45,738 bases of DNA from an uncultured Mediterraneibacter sp. (GTDB taxonomy: Bacteria; Bacillota; Clostridia; Lachnospirales; Lachnospiraceae): contig CALWQP010000024.1 of NCBI GenBank assembly GCA_944383695.1, positions 1-45,738 on the forward strand, in the 5' to 3' direction. The stretch's first letter is position 1. Each line of letters begins with the position of its first letter. The notes under the pieces are model-generated. The model did no database searches and was not told the DNA's origin. It worked only from the letters and a program-made list of their open reading frames with translations. The translations under genes were made by a program, and so were the position numbers. This document shows, one piece after another, positions 25,396-32,967 of the stretch.

Positions 25396-27495
25396 ATGGA
25401 CAATCAATTGGCACTACTGACATTATTTGGCTCCATCATCGCACTTTTGTTCGTGGCGAGCAGAGCCCAAAAGGTACTCCGTTTCCCGGAAGGGAACGCT
25501 GTCATGAAAAAGATTTCCGGCTCCATTCACAAAGGGGCGATGGCATACCTGCGCCGCCAGTATAAGATCCTGGTCGGATTTTTTGCTGTGATGTTCGTTA
25601 TTCTGGCTGTGATGGCAGCGCTGGGTCTGCTGACATGGTTTGTTCCTTTTGCGTTTGTGACCGGGGGCTTCTTTTCAGGACTATCCGGATTTGTAGGAAT
25701 GCAGATTGCGACGAGGGCAAATGCGAGGACTGCGGCTGCATGTCAGAAAAGCCTGAACAAAGGACTGAGCGTAGCGTTTTCAGCCGGTTCTGTTATGGGC
25801 TTTACCGTGGTAGGGCTGGGGCTGCTGGATATCTCGATCTGGTATCTGCTGCTGAGGCTTGTGTTTAAACTTCCGATAGAAGATATCACAAGCACCATGC
25901 TGACATTCGGAATGGGAGCGTCCTCAATGGCGCTGTTTGCCCGTGTGGGCGGCGGCATCTATACGAAGGCTGCGGATGTGGGAGCTGACCTGGTAGGAAA
26001 AGTAGAGGCCGGCATTCCGGAAGATGACCCGAGGAATCCGGCTGTTATCGCGGATAATGTGGGAGATAACGTGGGGGATGTTGCCGGTATGGGCGCTGAC
26101 CTCTATGAATCTTATGTCGGTTCCATCCTGTCTGCGTGTGCCCTTGGTGTCATTGCTTTTAATAAGATAGAGTCAGTAGACCGTGTGAATGCGGTCGTGA
26201 TCCCGATGGTACTGGCGGCGGTCGGTGTGCTTGCGTCCATCATTGGGTCACTGCTTGTAAAGACGGGGGAAAATACGGATCAGAGTACTCTTCTGAAGGC
26301 GCTCAGGAGAGGAACGAACACGAGCGCGATCATTATTGCAGTTGTCGCTTTTCCGCTTGTGTGGTTTATCCTCGGCAGAGAGTTTATCGGATTCTATGTG
26401 GCGATCCTTGCCGGTCTGCTTGCGGGTGTAATGATCGGATTCTTTACAGAATATTTTACATCTGACACATATAAACCAACAAAGAGTCTTGCGGGTAAAT
26501 CAGAGACAGGATCTGCAACGATCATCATCGGAGGATTAAGTCTTGGAATGCTTTCCACAGCAGTGCCGATCATTATCATCGCGGTCTGCGTAATGGCAGC
26601 ATATGCGCTGTCCGGCGGTTTCATCGAGCCAACGAGAGGACTTTATGGGATCGCGTTGGCGGCAGTTGGTATGTTGTCTACTCTCGGGATCACTCTGGCG
26701 ACAGACGCTTACGGACCGATCGCTGATAATGCGGGCGGCATCGCGGAGATGGCAGGCCTGGACGCAGAAGTCAGGAAACGTACGGACGCGCTGGACTCTC
26801 TTGGAAATACAACGGCTGCAACAGGAAAAGGCTTTGCCATCGGTTCTGCGGCGTTGACTGCGCTCGCTTTGATCGCTTCTTATGTAGAGAAAGTCCAGGA
26901 AGTAGGCGGGGCGGATATTACGCTTGATATGAGCGTCATGAATCCGACTGTGCTGGTGGGTATCTTCATCGGAGCGTGCCTGCCGTTCGTATTCGCTGCT
27001 CTTACAATGGATTCTGTGGGACGGGCAGCTCAGAGCATCGTCGTGGAAGTGCGCCGCCAGTTCAGAGAGATCAGGGGACTGATGGAAGGAAAGGCTGAAG
27101 CGGACTATGAGACTTGTGTTGATATCTGTACAAAGGCATCCCTTCAAGAAATGATCCTGCCTACGCTGCTTGCGATCATTACCCCGGTCGTGACAGGGCT
27201 GATCCTTGGATATAACGGCGTGATCGGACTGCTCACCGGTTCGACCGCGACAGGATTCCTGATGGCTATCTTCATGGCCAATGCAGGCGGAGCTTGGGAT
27301 AACGCGAAGAAGTATATCGAGGGCGGCGCTCACGGAGGAAAGGGAAGCGACTGCCATAAGGCCGCTGTCGTGGGCGATACGGTGGGAGATCCGTTTAAGG
27401 ATACTTCGGGACCGTCTATCAATATCCTGATCAAACTGCTCTCCATGGTTTCGATCGTGTTCGCAGCGCTGGTCGTGAATTATCATATATTCTAA
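25396..27495 (+). CDS. hppA: Membrane-bound K+-dependent ion-pumping pyrophosphatase
   Basis: 699 residues from the ATG at 25396 (GGAGGAG upstream). It couples PPi hydrolysis to Na+ and/or H+ transport across the cell membrane. About 16 membrane helices. The substrate site is intact: [18 protein letters not shown], then [20 protein letters not shown], and the C-terminal acidic clusters [15 protein letters not shown] and [15 protein letters not shown]. The stretch [10 protein letters not shown] carries Ala where K+-independent enzymes carry Lys, which predicts the K+-dependent class. In anaerobes such enzymes save energy from biosynthetic PPi. Na+ versus H+ specificity was not decided. The gene is monocistronic with its own terminator. 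Confidence 0.95.
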   Translation: MDNQLALLTLFGSIIALLFVASRAQKVLRFPEGNAVMKKISGSIHKGAMAYLRRQYKILVGFFAVMFVILAVMAALGLLTWFVPFAFVTGGFFSGLSGFVGMQIATRANARTAAACQKSLNKGLSVAFSAGSVMGFTVVGLGLLDISIWYLLLRLVFKLPIEDITSTMLTFGMGASSMALFARVGGGIYTKAADVGADLVGKVEAGIPEDDPRNPAVIADNVGDNVGDVAGMGADLYESYVGSILSACALGVIAFNKIESVDRVNAVVIPMVLAAVGVLASIIGSLLVKTGENTDQSTLLKALRRGTNTSAIIIAVVAFPLVWFILGREFIGFYVAILAGLLAGVMIGFFTEYFTSDTYKPTKSLAGKSETGSATIIIGGLSLGMLSTAVPIIIIAVCVMAAYALSGGFIEPTRGLYGIALAAVGMLSTLGITLATDAYGPIADNAGGIAEMAGLDAEVRKRTDALDSLGNTTAATGKGFAIGSAALTALALIASYVEKVQEVGGADITLDMSVMNPTVLVGIFIGACLPFVFAALTMDSVGRAAQSIVVEVRRQFREIRGLMEGKAEADYETCVDICTKASLQEMILPTLLAIITPVVTGLILGYNGVIGLLTGSTATGFLMAIFMANAGGAWDNAKKYIEGGAHGGKGSDCHKAAVVGDTVGDPFKDTSGPSINILIKLLSMVSIVFAALVVNYHIF

Positions 27496-27561
27496 CAGCG
27501 TGACCGTGGGGATGCAGGAGCATACCATTGGAAATAAAAATGAAATAACGGAATGGGAACT

Positions 27562-27599
27562 CCCCGCAGGTGTCGTTGAGATACCGGCGGGGTATTTTT
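27562..27599 (+). terminator. Terminator of hppA
   Basis: CCCCGC-GGTGTC / GATACC-GCGGGG form a 12-bp stem with one internal mismatch, followed by TATTTTT. Confidence 0.8.
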
Positions 27600-27626
27600 G
27601 TGACTAAAGGGGGGAGAGATCACTTT

Positions 27627-27680
27627 GATACAGATAAGACCTGTCTCAGACTTGAGAAATGAAAATATCCGTTTTTGAGT
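27627..27680 (+). pseudogene. Truncated 5' copy of a Phd-type antitoxin gene
   Basis: The frame from TTG at 27627 reads LIQIRPVSDLRNE then departs and stops. It matches the first 12 codons of the intact antitoxin gene at 28832 (MIQIRPVSDLRNK) but with several silent differences, so it is not a very recent copy. A GGGGGGAGAG site precedes it, as before the intact gene. Confidence 0.7.
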
Positions 27681-28422
27681 TTATGTCATCTGAAGCGTAT
27701 TATTTTAGAAGGAGAACAGAAGCTTATAGATACAAAAGAGAAAAAAGAGAAGAATAGAGAACAAATGTTCTGTTTGGGTTCGAATCAGAATTGGTTGAAG
27801 GCACATTTTGGCGATACAACGAAGGTAGTTATCTCTAATATAAAAGGGATTATTATCATAGGTTTAATTTATAGTGTTTATGATTTATCTTTTTACTGCT
27901 AAGGATGATAAAATAAGACAGACGTTAAGCGAAAACTTTTTTGTTATTACATCGATTGTTTATGTTACACTTATGTTTATAGTGAATTTTTTTAGAAGTG
28001 AAAAGGTGGATGACATTGTCGGAACAGTACAGAAAAAGGGAACTGTCAACTCGCTTATAACAAATATTTTTTTGGTATCCTTACTAACAATATTTTTGAC
28101 AGTTCAGTCAAATCAAAATGCGCAGAGACAGATTGAAATTGCAGATAGAGAAACAGCGCCATCATTGAGAATTACATCTTATAAAGATAACTATGAGATT
28201 GTAAATAAAAAGGGTATGGCATCATATGTCACATTTAATGTTTATGAAAGATACAATTTTATATATGGGAGAATTTATATGAAAAGACTGGTGAAGAGAT
28301 TGTTGTTTCTGACTCAAAAGAGCTAGAAGTATTACACCATCACATAATATAACGGTTACTATTTGGAATCAGGAGCAGTTGGAGGGGCAAATTAAATATG
28401 CGCTAGAATATCTGCTTTAGAG
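27675..28422 (+). pseudogene. Frameshifted membrane-protein gene
   Basis: Two overlapping frames, 27675-27902 and 27874-28326, join into one protein if a single-base shift near 27880 is corrected (IIIIGLIYS then FMIYLFTAKDDKIRQ). Near 28270 a second shift would continue as ENLYEKTGEEIVVSDSKELE, and near 28345 a third as ITVTIWNQEQLEGQIKYALE up to a TAG near 28420. The joined protein would have about three membrane helices and a C-terminal beta-rich domain after IEIADRETAPSLRIT. AT-rich, accessory type. The family is not known to me. At least three frame errors make function unlikely. Confidence 0.65.
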
Positions 28423-28465
28423 CAAAGTGAATTAAAAAATAGCAGAGGGCACAACATCCCTTACT

Positions 28466-28649
28466 TGAAGCTTAAAGGCATGACTTCTCTTTCTCCAGCA
28501 TACATTGTAAAAAGAATGTTTGCAGGGGGATTTTTTGAAAGATTACATTGAGGAAAGAGCCGTGGAGATTGCTGATTATATCATAGAGAATAACGCGACT
28601 GTGAGGCAGACAGCGAAGCAGTTTCGAATCAGTAAGAGTACGGTACATA
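28466..28649 (+). repeat. Direct repeat, upstream copy (spoIIID 5' region)
   Basis: Nearly identical to 32482-32666. The last ~115 bp (spoIIID codons 1-38) are identical. All of about eight differences fall in the non-coding hairpin in front of the start codon. Confidence 0.9.
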
Positions 28650-28666
28650 TGGTTGTAACAAAATAG
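28535..28666 (+). pseudogene. spoIIID: Truncated spoIIID copy
   Basis: Codons 1-38 are identical to the intact spoIIID at 32552 up to SKSTVH within the helix-turn-helix. The frame then runs into unrelated sequence (MVVTK) and a TAG at 28664-28666. The 43-residue product would have the N-terminal helices and an incomplete recognition helix, so it cannot bind DNA normally. The hairpin in front of it is disrupted compared with the intact copy. Confidence 0.85.
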
Positions 28667-28746
28667 AACGGTCATGGTTCGAGATAATATAGACAAGCCC
28701 TTATGGGATGTACTCCTAAAAAATATTCCATGAATACTAAAACGGC

Positions 28747-28775
28747 TTGAGGATATGATAAAATAATGATAAAAT
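28747..28775 (+). promoter_or_regulatory. Promoter of the toxin-antitoxin operon
   Basis: TTGAGG (28747-28752), 17-bp spacer, TAAAAT (28770-28775), 57 bp before the antitoxin start. Confidence 0.5.
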
Positions 28776-28831
28776 TAAGATAACAAAGATGGTAAAGAAG
28801 AAAAAACTATGCGGAGAAGGGAGAAATCGAT

Positions 28832-29092
28832 ATGATACAGATTAGACCTGTTTCGGATTTGAGAAATAAATTTGCAGAGATTGAAATGCTCGTCAATGAA
28901 GGACAGCCGGTATATTTGACCAAAAACGGATATGGGGCAATGGTTGTGCTGAGTCTGGAGGAATATGCCAGTCTTGTAGATAACGTAGAGATGAAACTGG
29001 ATGAGGCGGACAAAATAGCAGAAACCACGGAAGAAAGATTAAGCCATGATGATGTATTCCGAAACGTAAGGAGTGTGATCCATGGCAAATAA
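28832..29092 (+). CDS. Phd/YefM-family antitoxin
   Basis: 86 residues. The N-terminal Phd fold (IRPVSDLRNKFAEIEMLVNE, PVYLTKNGYGAMVVLSLEEY) binds operator DNA; the acidic C-terminal tail (about 55-86) should wrap the toxin. It neutralises the RelE-type toxin encoded next; the two genes overlap by 11 bp (29082-29092). RBS GAGAAGGGAG. As is usual for such pairs, the antitoxin is likely to repress its own promoter. A truncated copy of its 5' end lies 1.2 kb upstream. Confidence 0.92.
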   Translation: MIQIRPVSDLRNKFAEIEMLVNEGQPVYLTKNGYGAMVVLSLEEYASLVDNVEMKLDEADKIAETTEERLSHDDVFRNVRSVIHGK

Positions 29093-29396
29093 AAAATATG
29101 GACTCCGATATCTGCCTTTGTTTGAACAGGATTTGGTGCAGACGGTGAGTTACATTACAAATGTGCTGAAAAATCCAGACGCGGCAGAAAAACTTGTGAA
29201 TGATGTAGAGACGGCAATACTGGAACGTTTGAATAATCCATTGGCGTTTGAACCGTACCCATCTGTAAAGAAGAGAAAATATCCGTATTACCGGATTTAT
29301 GTGCGAAATTATGTGATCTATTATGTTGTTATAGGAGATGTGATGGAAGTCCGGAGATTTCTCTATAGGGCGCGGGATACGGACATATATATATAA
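29082..29396 (+). CDS. RelE/ParE-family toxin
   Basis: 104 residues with the RelE/ParE fold: an N-terminal strand (YGLRYLPLFEQDL), two helices, then a beta sheet with YPYYRIYVRNYVIYYVV and a C-terminal strand EVRRFLYRARD. RelE members cut mRNA on the ribosome; ParE members poison gyrase. Which applies is not clear, but basic and aromatic C-terminal residues (R, Y, H-less) are compatible with RelE/YoeB-like mRNA interferases. Translation is coupled to the antitoxin by an 11-bp overlap. Confidence 0.9.
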   Translation: MANKKYGLRYLPLFEQDLVQTVSYITNVLKNPDAAEKLVNDVETAILERLNNPLAFEPYPSVKKRKYPYYRIYVRNYVIYYVVIGDVMEVRRFLYRARDTDIYI

Positions 29397-29536
29397 TCAA
29401 CTAGAAAGAAATCAATGGACGTGATGCAATAGCCATACACATATTTATAATATAAATAAAAATTGCTATTAGAATAACATAATATGCGGAAAATATGATA
29501 TATTTAAAGAAATATTCATACAAAGGAGACCGGGCA

Positions 29537-30400
29537 ATGCCACAAAAAATAATGTATGCATACTCCAATGCTGATGGGGATCAAAATAAACCAATATGCT
29601 GTAATGATATAGACAAAAATGAATATGAAACAAAATATAAAGGTCATTTAACTTGTATAAAATGTTCTAAAGCAAGAATGAAGTATACTGAAAGAAAGAA
29701 TGAAGTGAAATTTTTTAGTACTTGGAATAAAGAAGGACATTTGCATGATGAAGGTTGCCCTTATAACGTGATTTATAAAGGTAAACGAGGAAGAGCTAAA
29801 CTAAAAGCGTTTTACGAGAATGTGAGGTTGGATGATGATACAATTTTAAGACGCTTGAAGTGGAAGATGTCCACATTACTAAATGAATATAAGGAAGAAG
29901 CAATGAAGCATCCGCATCAAGGTAGCTCAAAAGTAGAAACTACAGAATTTGCTGAAGTAGGAGTACCAGTAGTGGATGAAAATGGTAATGAGAGTAGAAA
30001 AAGTCCAGCTTTAAGATATGATGATGCTAATTACATAACCAGAGATGACGTGGGATGTAAAAAGTCGGTATATGGAGTTATAGATAATGTCCAACTAATT
30101 AAAGAGAAAAATGGTGCGGCATATGCATATTTTAATCTGAAAACGCGGATGTCAGTGGTCAATGTTTATCTTCCTGAAGCATTTTATGAAAATGAAGACG
30201 CTAATGGAGTTGAAGAGTTTGAAAAATTTGTTGGAAGTGTAAAAAGAATGGTTGAATCTAATAAAAAAAATATAATGGTAATTGCCTATGGGGATATAAG
30301 AGCAAAGAAAAAAATGGGACTAAATATAAATGTCATATCACCTAAAAGAATTTTGGTTGATAATAAAACGTACTTTTCGATTCTTAATGGAATTGTGTAA
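29537..30400 (+). CDS. Accessory protein with Cys/His cluster, function unknown
   Basis: 287 residues from the ATG at 29537 (AAAGGAG eight bases upstream); the longer frame from 29495 is not supported. The N-terminal ~80 residues carry a likely metal site: C40-x2-C43 (LTCIKC), then H68-x-H70 and C74 (GHLHDEGC), which faintly recalls CoiA-type zinc fingers. The middle is helical and charged; the C-terminal ~130 residues look like an OB- or nuclease-like beta region (VYGVIDNVQLI, AYAYFNLKTRMSVVNVYL). No catalytic motif is certain. Low G+C and its place between a toxin-antitoxin pair and Cro-type regulators mark it as island cargo, possibly defence or DNA-processing. Confidence 0.6.
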   Translation: MPQKIMYAYSNADGDQNKPICCNDIDKNEYETKYKGHLTCIKCSKARMKYTERKNEVKFFSTWNKEGHLHDEGCPYNVIYKGKRGRAKLKAFYENVRLDDDTILRRLKWKMSTLLNEYKEEAMKHPHQGSSKVETTEFAEVGVPVVDENGNESRKSPALRYDDANYITRDDVGCKKSVYGVIDNVQLIKEKNGAAYAYFNLKTRMSVVNVYLPEAFYENEDANGVEEFEKFVGSVKRMVESNKKNIMVIAYGDIRAKKKMGLNINVISPKRILVDNKTYFSILNGIV

Positions 30401-30403
30401 TAA

Positions 30404-30591
30404 AGCGGCGTAGGTAGTTGGTTTGCAGTTGAGCAGGGAGCAAACCCGATTGACGGTATTTGTAGTAATACTTTTACCCTGCTCGATTGTGTAATATGTA
30501 GAACGGGGAAAGCCCCGTTCTGCACGCTCGTAAGAACTGATTTTTTCTTTTTCATGGTCTGGAACAATGGTTCGTAACTAATCATATTCAT
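30404..30591 (-). pseudogene. Frameshifted Cro-type regulator (paralogue of the next gene)
   Basis: Begins MNMISYEPLFQTMKKKK. A one-base change in an A-run then shifts the frame; restored, it continues ISSYERAERGFPRSTYYTI and ITTNTVNRVCSLLNC, clearly parallel to the intact regulator at 30647-30862. The 3' end degenerates toward the convergent gene. Its promoter region resembles that of the intact copy, so the pair arose by tandem duplication. Confidence 0.7.
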
Positions 30592-30627
30592 ATCTCGATT
30601 ATATGTGGATACTCGAAAATTGAACAT

Positions 30628-30638
30628 GTACGAAAATC
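30628..30638. promoter_or_regulatory. GTACGAAAAT motif before the frameshifted regulator
   Basis: Same motif as at 30927 and 30956. Here it lies 37 bp upstream of the pseudogene start, flanked by TACTCGAAAATTGAA as in the other copy's promoter region. Candidate operator. Confidence 0.4.
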
Positions 30639-30646
30639 CAAACGTA

Positions 30647-30862
30647 TCATTTGTCTGATAAAGGTTCATCCTCAACGTATTCCATAATGTCAGATACAGA
30701 ACAATTCAGTAAATGGCACAACTGATTTACAGTATTAGTGCTGAGACTGTTCCCCTTTTGAATAGAATAATGGGTTGCTTTGGAAAAGCTTTTTTTGAAC
30801 AGAGCATAGGAAGTAATTTTCTTTTCAGACATTGTTCTGAACAATGGGCGATAGCTAATCAC
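30647..30862 (-). CDS. Small Cro/C1-type (HTH_26) transcriptional regulator
   Basis: 71 residues from the GTG at 30862, preceded by AAAGGAAG seven bases upstream; the frame to 31114 is not supported. Nearly all of it is a helix-turn-helix: ISYRPLFRTMSEKKITSYAL, KATHYSIQKGNSLSTNTVNQ, LCHLLNCSVSDIMEYVEDEP. Such proteins are small repressors on mobile islands. Two GTACGAAA motifs (30927, 30956) flank a TATACTAGTATA palindrome in its promoter, suggesting autoregulation. A frameshifted paralogue follows immediately downstream. Confidence 0.8.
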   Translation of the reverse strand: MISYRPLFRTMSEKKITSYALFKKSFSKATHYSIQKGNSLSTNTVNQLCHLLNCSVSDIMEYVEDEPLSDK

Positions 30863-30926
30863 GTTAATGCTTCCTTTCTCCGTAGTATATGCAATAATTG
30901 TATGGTTGTACTCGGATATTGAAAGT

Positions 30927-30966
30927 GTACGAAATATACTAGTATAATGACATATGTACGAAAATT
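30927..30966. promoter_or_regulatory. Paired GTACGAAA motifs around a -10-like palindrome
   Basis: GTACGAAATAT (30927-30937) and GTACGAAAATT (30956-30966) are 29 bp apart start to start. Between them TATACTAGTATA includes a minus-strand -10 (TATACT). Likely promoter-operator of the Cro-type regulator. Confidence 0.5.
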
Positions 30967-31140
30967 CACACATAAAGAGAAAAATGATGTCGTTCATAAA
31001 AGGGATTATGAGGAGCATTCGGAAGAGCCTTAAATGAGAGAAATGCGGAGCATGGAAGAGTGGCGTATAGACAAGGATTTTTGGATACGGTGAGTTTGCT
31101 TTGACTATCCTCATATTGAATTGTAGATATACGACTGATA

Positions 31141-31156
31141 TACTTTAATTAAAGTA
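31141..31156. promoter_or_regulatory. 16-bp perfect palindrome upstream of the EF-hand gene
   Basis: TACTTTAATTAAAGTA lies 67 bp before the EF-hand protein start. Candidate operator. The remaining sequence 30967-31223 shows no gene on either strand that I can support. Confidence 0.4.
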
Positions 31157-31223
31157 TCATGTTTTATCTGTTGAGAGCATTTAGGGAAAGGGGAAGGACA
31201 AAAGAGGAAAGTCCGAAAAAAAG

Positions 31224-32222
31224 ATGGAGAAAAATTCAAAGTTTGGAGCATTCGTTTCAGGTGTGGGAAAAAACGCAAAAGATTTATTGGAGAAATCCAG
31301 AAATATGGCAGTACATGCGGCAGATCAGAACGATGATGGGAAACTCGATCTGAAAGATGTCTCTCTAATTGCAGAATCTGTCGGAAATACGATGAAAAAA
31401 GGAACGCAGGTGGTAAGAAAGACTGCAGAAGAGAAAGCACGCATGTTAGAATTAAAGACATTGCAGCCAATTTTTGCAGAATCTTTGAATGATGCCGATT
31501 TTTATATTCCTAAGTTCATAAGGATAGTGGAGCGGGATAAAAAGCGTGCGGAAAGCGATGTATGCAAAGGATCAATAGGATATGTTTCTGATCAGAAAGG
31601 GCTGCACATTGTGAATGTTTTCCGGGATTCGATCGACGCATTCGGACTTACGTTCTATCCTGATTGCGACAGCGAATTTTATTATGTTGATCCAAGCGAT
31701 AGGAATGGTTATATTGCATTGAATGATTATTTCAGTCATCTAAAACTCGTTCGCATCAATGAACTGCAAAAATTGGCCCAAGATTTGGGCGCTAAATATT
31801 TCAAAGTGACATATAAAGAAGAAAAAATATCTTTGTCAGAGAAAAAAGTTAATGCAAAAGCAGACGCAAAAACAGTGGCATCTGGAGAAGTGGATTATAG
31901 TTACACAGATAAAAAATTTTCAACTGTAGAAGTTGCGGCAGAAATGAAATTTCCCGGACATGGTCCGGTAAGACCACAACTAAAGTATTTAGTTAATGAT
32001 GAAAGTATAAAGACACTGATATCTATGCGAATGGATGAGAAAGCCCCGCTGCTGCATCAGAAATTTATGCTGAAACTGAGTAACTCATCAGGATTGAAGG
32101 AAAGCGAGGCAATAAAAATAGATGCTGTACTCAGGGGAATGAAATGTTCCGGCAATACATCTGTCGTGAGTGAAGTGCAGAATGAGTCCAGAAGATATCT
32201 TGAATATGAGATAGAATTTTAG
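31224..32222 (+). CDS. EF-hand protein, function unknown
   Basis: 332 residues. The ATG at 31224 has a GAGGAAAG site about 12 bases upstream. After an amphipathic N-terminus (FGAFVSGVGKNAKDLLEKS) comes a canonical EF-hand loop at residues 34-45 (DQNDDGKLDLKD: D1, N3, D5, G6, L8, D12). The rest is alpha/beta, then a Lys/Ala/Ser-rich segment with alternating polarity (about 205-240) and a beta-rich C-terminus. No signal peptide or clear membrane helix. Not recognised as a characterised family. It sits alone in the island with a palindrome in its promoter region, so a regulated, perhaps calcium-dependent effector is possible; this is inference. The next 260 bp hold only short decayed frames. Confidence 0.65.
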   Translation: MEKNSKFGAFVSGVGKNAKDLLEKSRNMAVHAADQNDDGKLDLKDVSLIAESVGNTMKKGTQVVRKTAEEKARMLELKTLQPIFAESLNDADFYIPKFIRIVERDKKRAESDVCKGSIGYVSDQKGLHIVNVFRDSIDAFGLTFYPDCDSEFYYVDPSDRNGYIALNDYFSHLKLVRINELQKLAQDLGAKYFKVTYKEEKISLSEKKVNAKADAKTVASGEVDYSYTDKKFSTVEVAAEMKFPGHGPVRPQLKYLVNDESIKTLISMRMDEKAPLLHQKFMLKLSNSSGLKESEAIKIDAVLRGMKCSGNTSVVSEVQNESRRYLEYEIEF

Positions 32223-32481
32223 CCCAAAACGAGGGGGAAGATATGAGTTTTTCGGAAAAGGGCAAATTTTAGGAGAATGAATAGAATAGGAAGATGTATT
32301 ATAACCGCAGATTAAAGGAATGGATCATGAAAGAGGATATTTGAGGAATACTTGTCTGACGGCGCAGGATCGGTATAAGGTGTATCTGGATTATTTCAGG
32401 ATCAAGTATTGAATATATGGAAAGAAGGGAAGAACTTGCTGAATTTTTGCTGAAATAAATTAGAAGCAAATACTAATGAGG

Positions 32482-32666
32482 TGAAGCTTAAAGGCATGAC
32501 TTCCTCTCCCCCCGCATACATTGTAAAAAGAATGTATGCAGGGGGATTTTTTTGAAAGATTACATTGAGGAAAGAGCCGTGGAGATTGCTGATTATATCA
32601 TAGAGAATAACGCGACTGTGAGGCAGACAGCGAAGCAGTTTCGAATCAGTAAGAGTACGGTACATA
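32482..32666 (+). repeat. spoIIID: Direct repeat, downstream copy (spoIIID 5' region)
   Basis: Counterpart of 28466-28649. Here the repeat continues into an intact spoIIID gene. The two copies bracket 3.8 kb of cargo. Confidence 0.9.
32509..32553 (+). terminator. Very stable hairpin with T-run ending at the spoIIID start codon
   Basis: CCCCC (32509-32513) and GCATACATT (32514-32522) pair with AATGTATGC (32531-32539) and GGGGG (32541-32545), with one bulged A, followed by seven T. The GGGGGA of the 3' arm is also the only ribosome-site-like sequence before the TTG start at 32552. The structure would terminate incoming transcription and hide the start. Role as attenuator is inferred. Confidence 0.75.
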
Positions 32667-32806
32667 AAGATGTCACCGAACGGCTCCTCCAGATCAACCC
32701 CTCCCTTGCCCGTGAAGCCCGCAAGGTTCTGGACATGAACAAATCCGAGCGCCACATCCGGGGAGGGATGGCTACAAGAGAGAAATATCTTCATCAGCAT
32801 GGGTAG
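32552..32806 (+). CDS. spoIIID: Stage III sporulation protein D
   Basis: 84 residues, the normal SpoIIID length. It is a DNA-binding regulator of mother-cell genes during sporulation, acting downstream of sigma E. The helix-turn-helix is NATVRQTAKQFRISKSTVHK, followed by the basic C-terminal segment EARKVLDMNKSERHIRGGMA that also contacts DNA. The start is TTG at 32552, directly behind a strong hairpin. A terminator follows. A truncated copy of its first 38 codons lies 4 kb upstream. Confidence 0.95.
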   Translation: MKDYIEERAVEIADYIIENNATVRQTAKQFRISKSTVHKDVTERLLQINPSLAREARKVLDMNKSERHIRGGMATREKYLHQHG

Positions 32807-32817
32807 AGCAGTGCGAA

Positions 32818-32866
32818 AAACAGGAGCAGACTGTGGGAAAAAGCAGTGGCTCCTGTTTATTTTTTT
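32818..32866 (+). terminator. Terminator of spoIIID
   Basis: A 10-bp perfect stem AAACAGGAGC/GCTCCTGTTT, with an inner ACTG/CAGT, followed by ATTTTTTT. Confidence 0.85.
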
Positions 32867-32967
32867 GCACGACATGTATATTTTTTGATATGGGTCTTGG
32901 AAATAAAGCAGTAAAATATAAGGGTAATTATGTTAAAATAGACTCGGTGTATGGATTGGAGAGTGTT

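Noticed and set aside
26536-27528. 330-codon minus-strand frame over hppA
   Set aside because: Shadow of the pyrophosphatase gene; no family features.
32833-32967. N-terminal extension of the YesN regulator
   Set aside because: It overlaps the spoIIID terminator and lacks a ribosome site; the ATG at 32968 begins the receiver fold.
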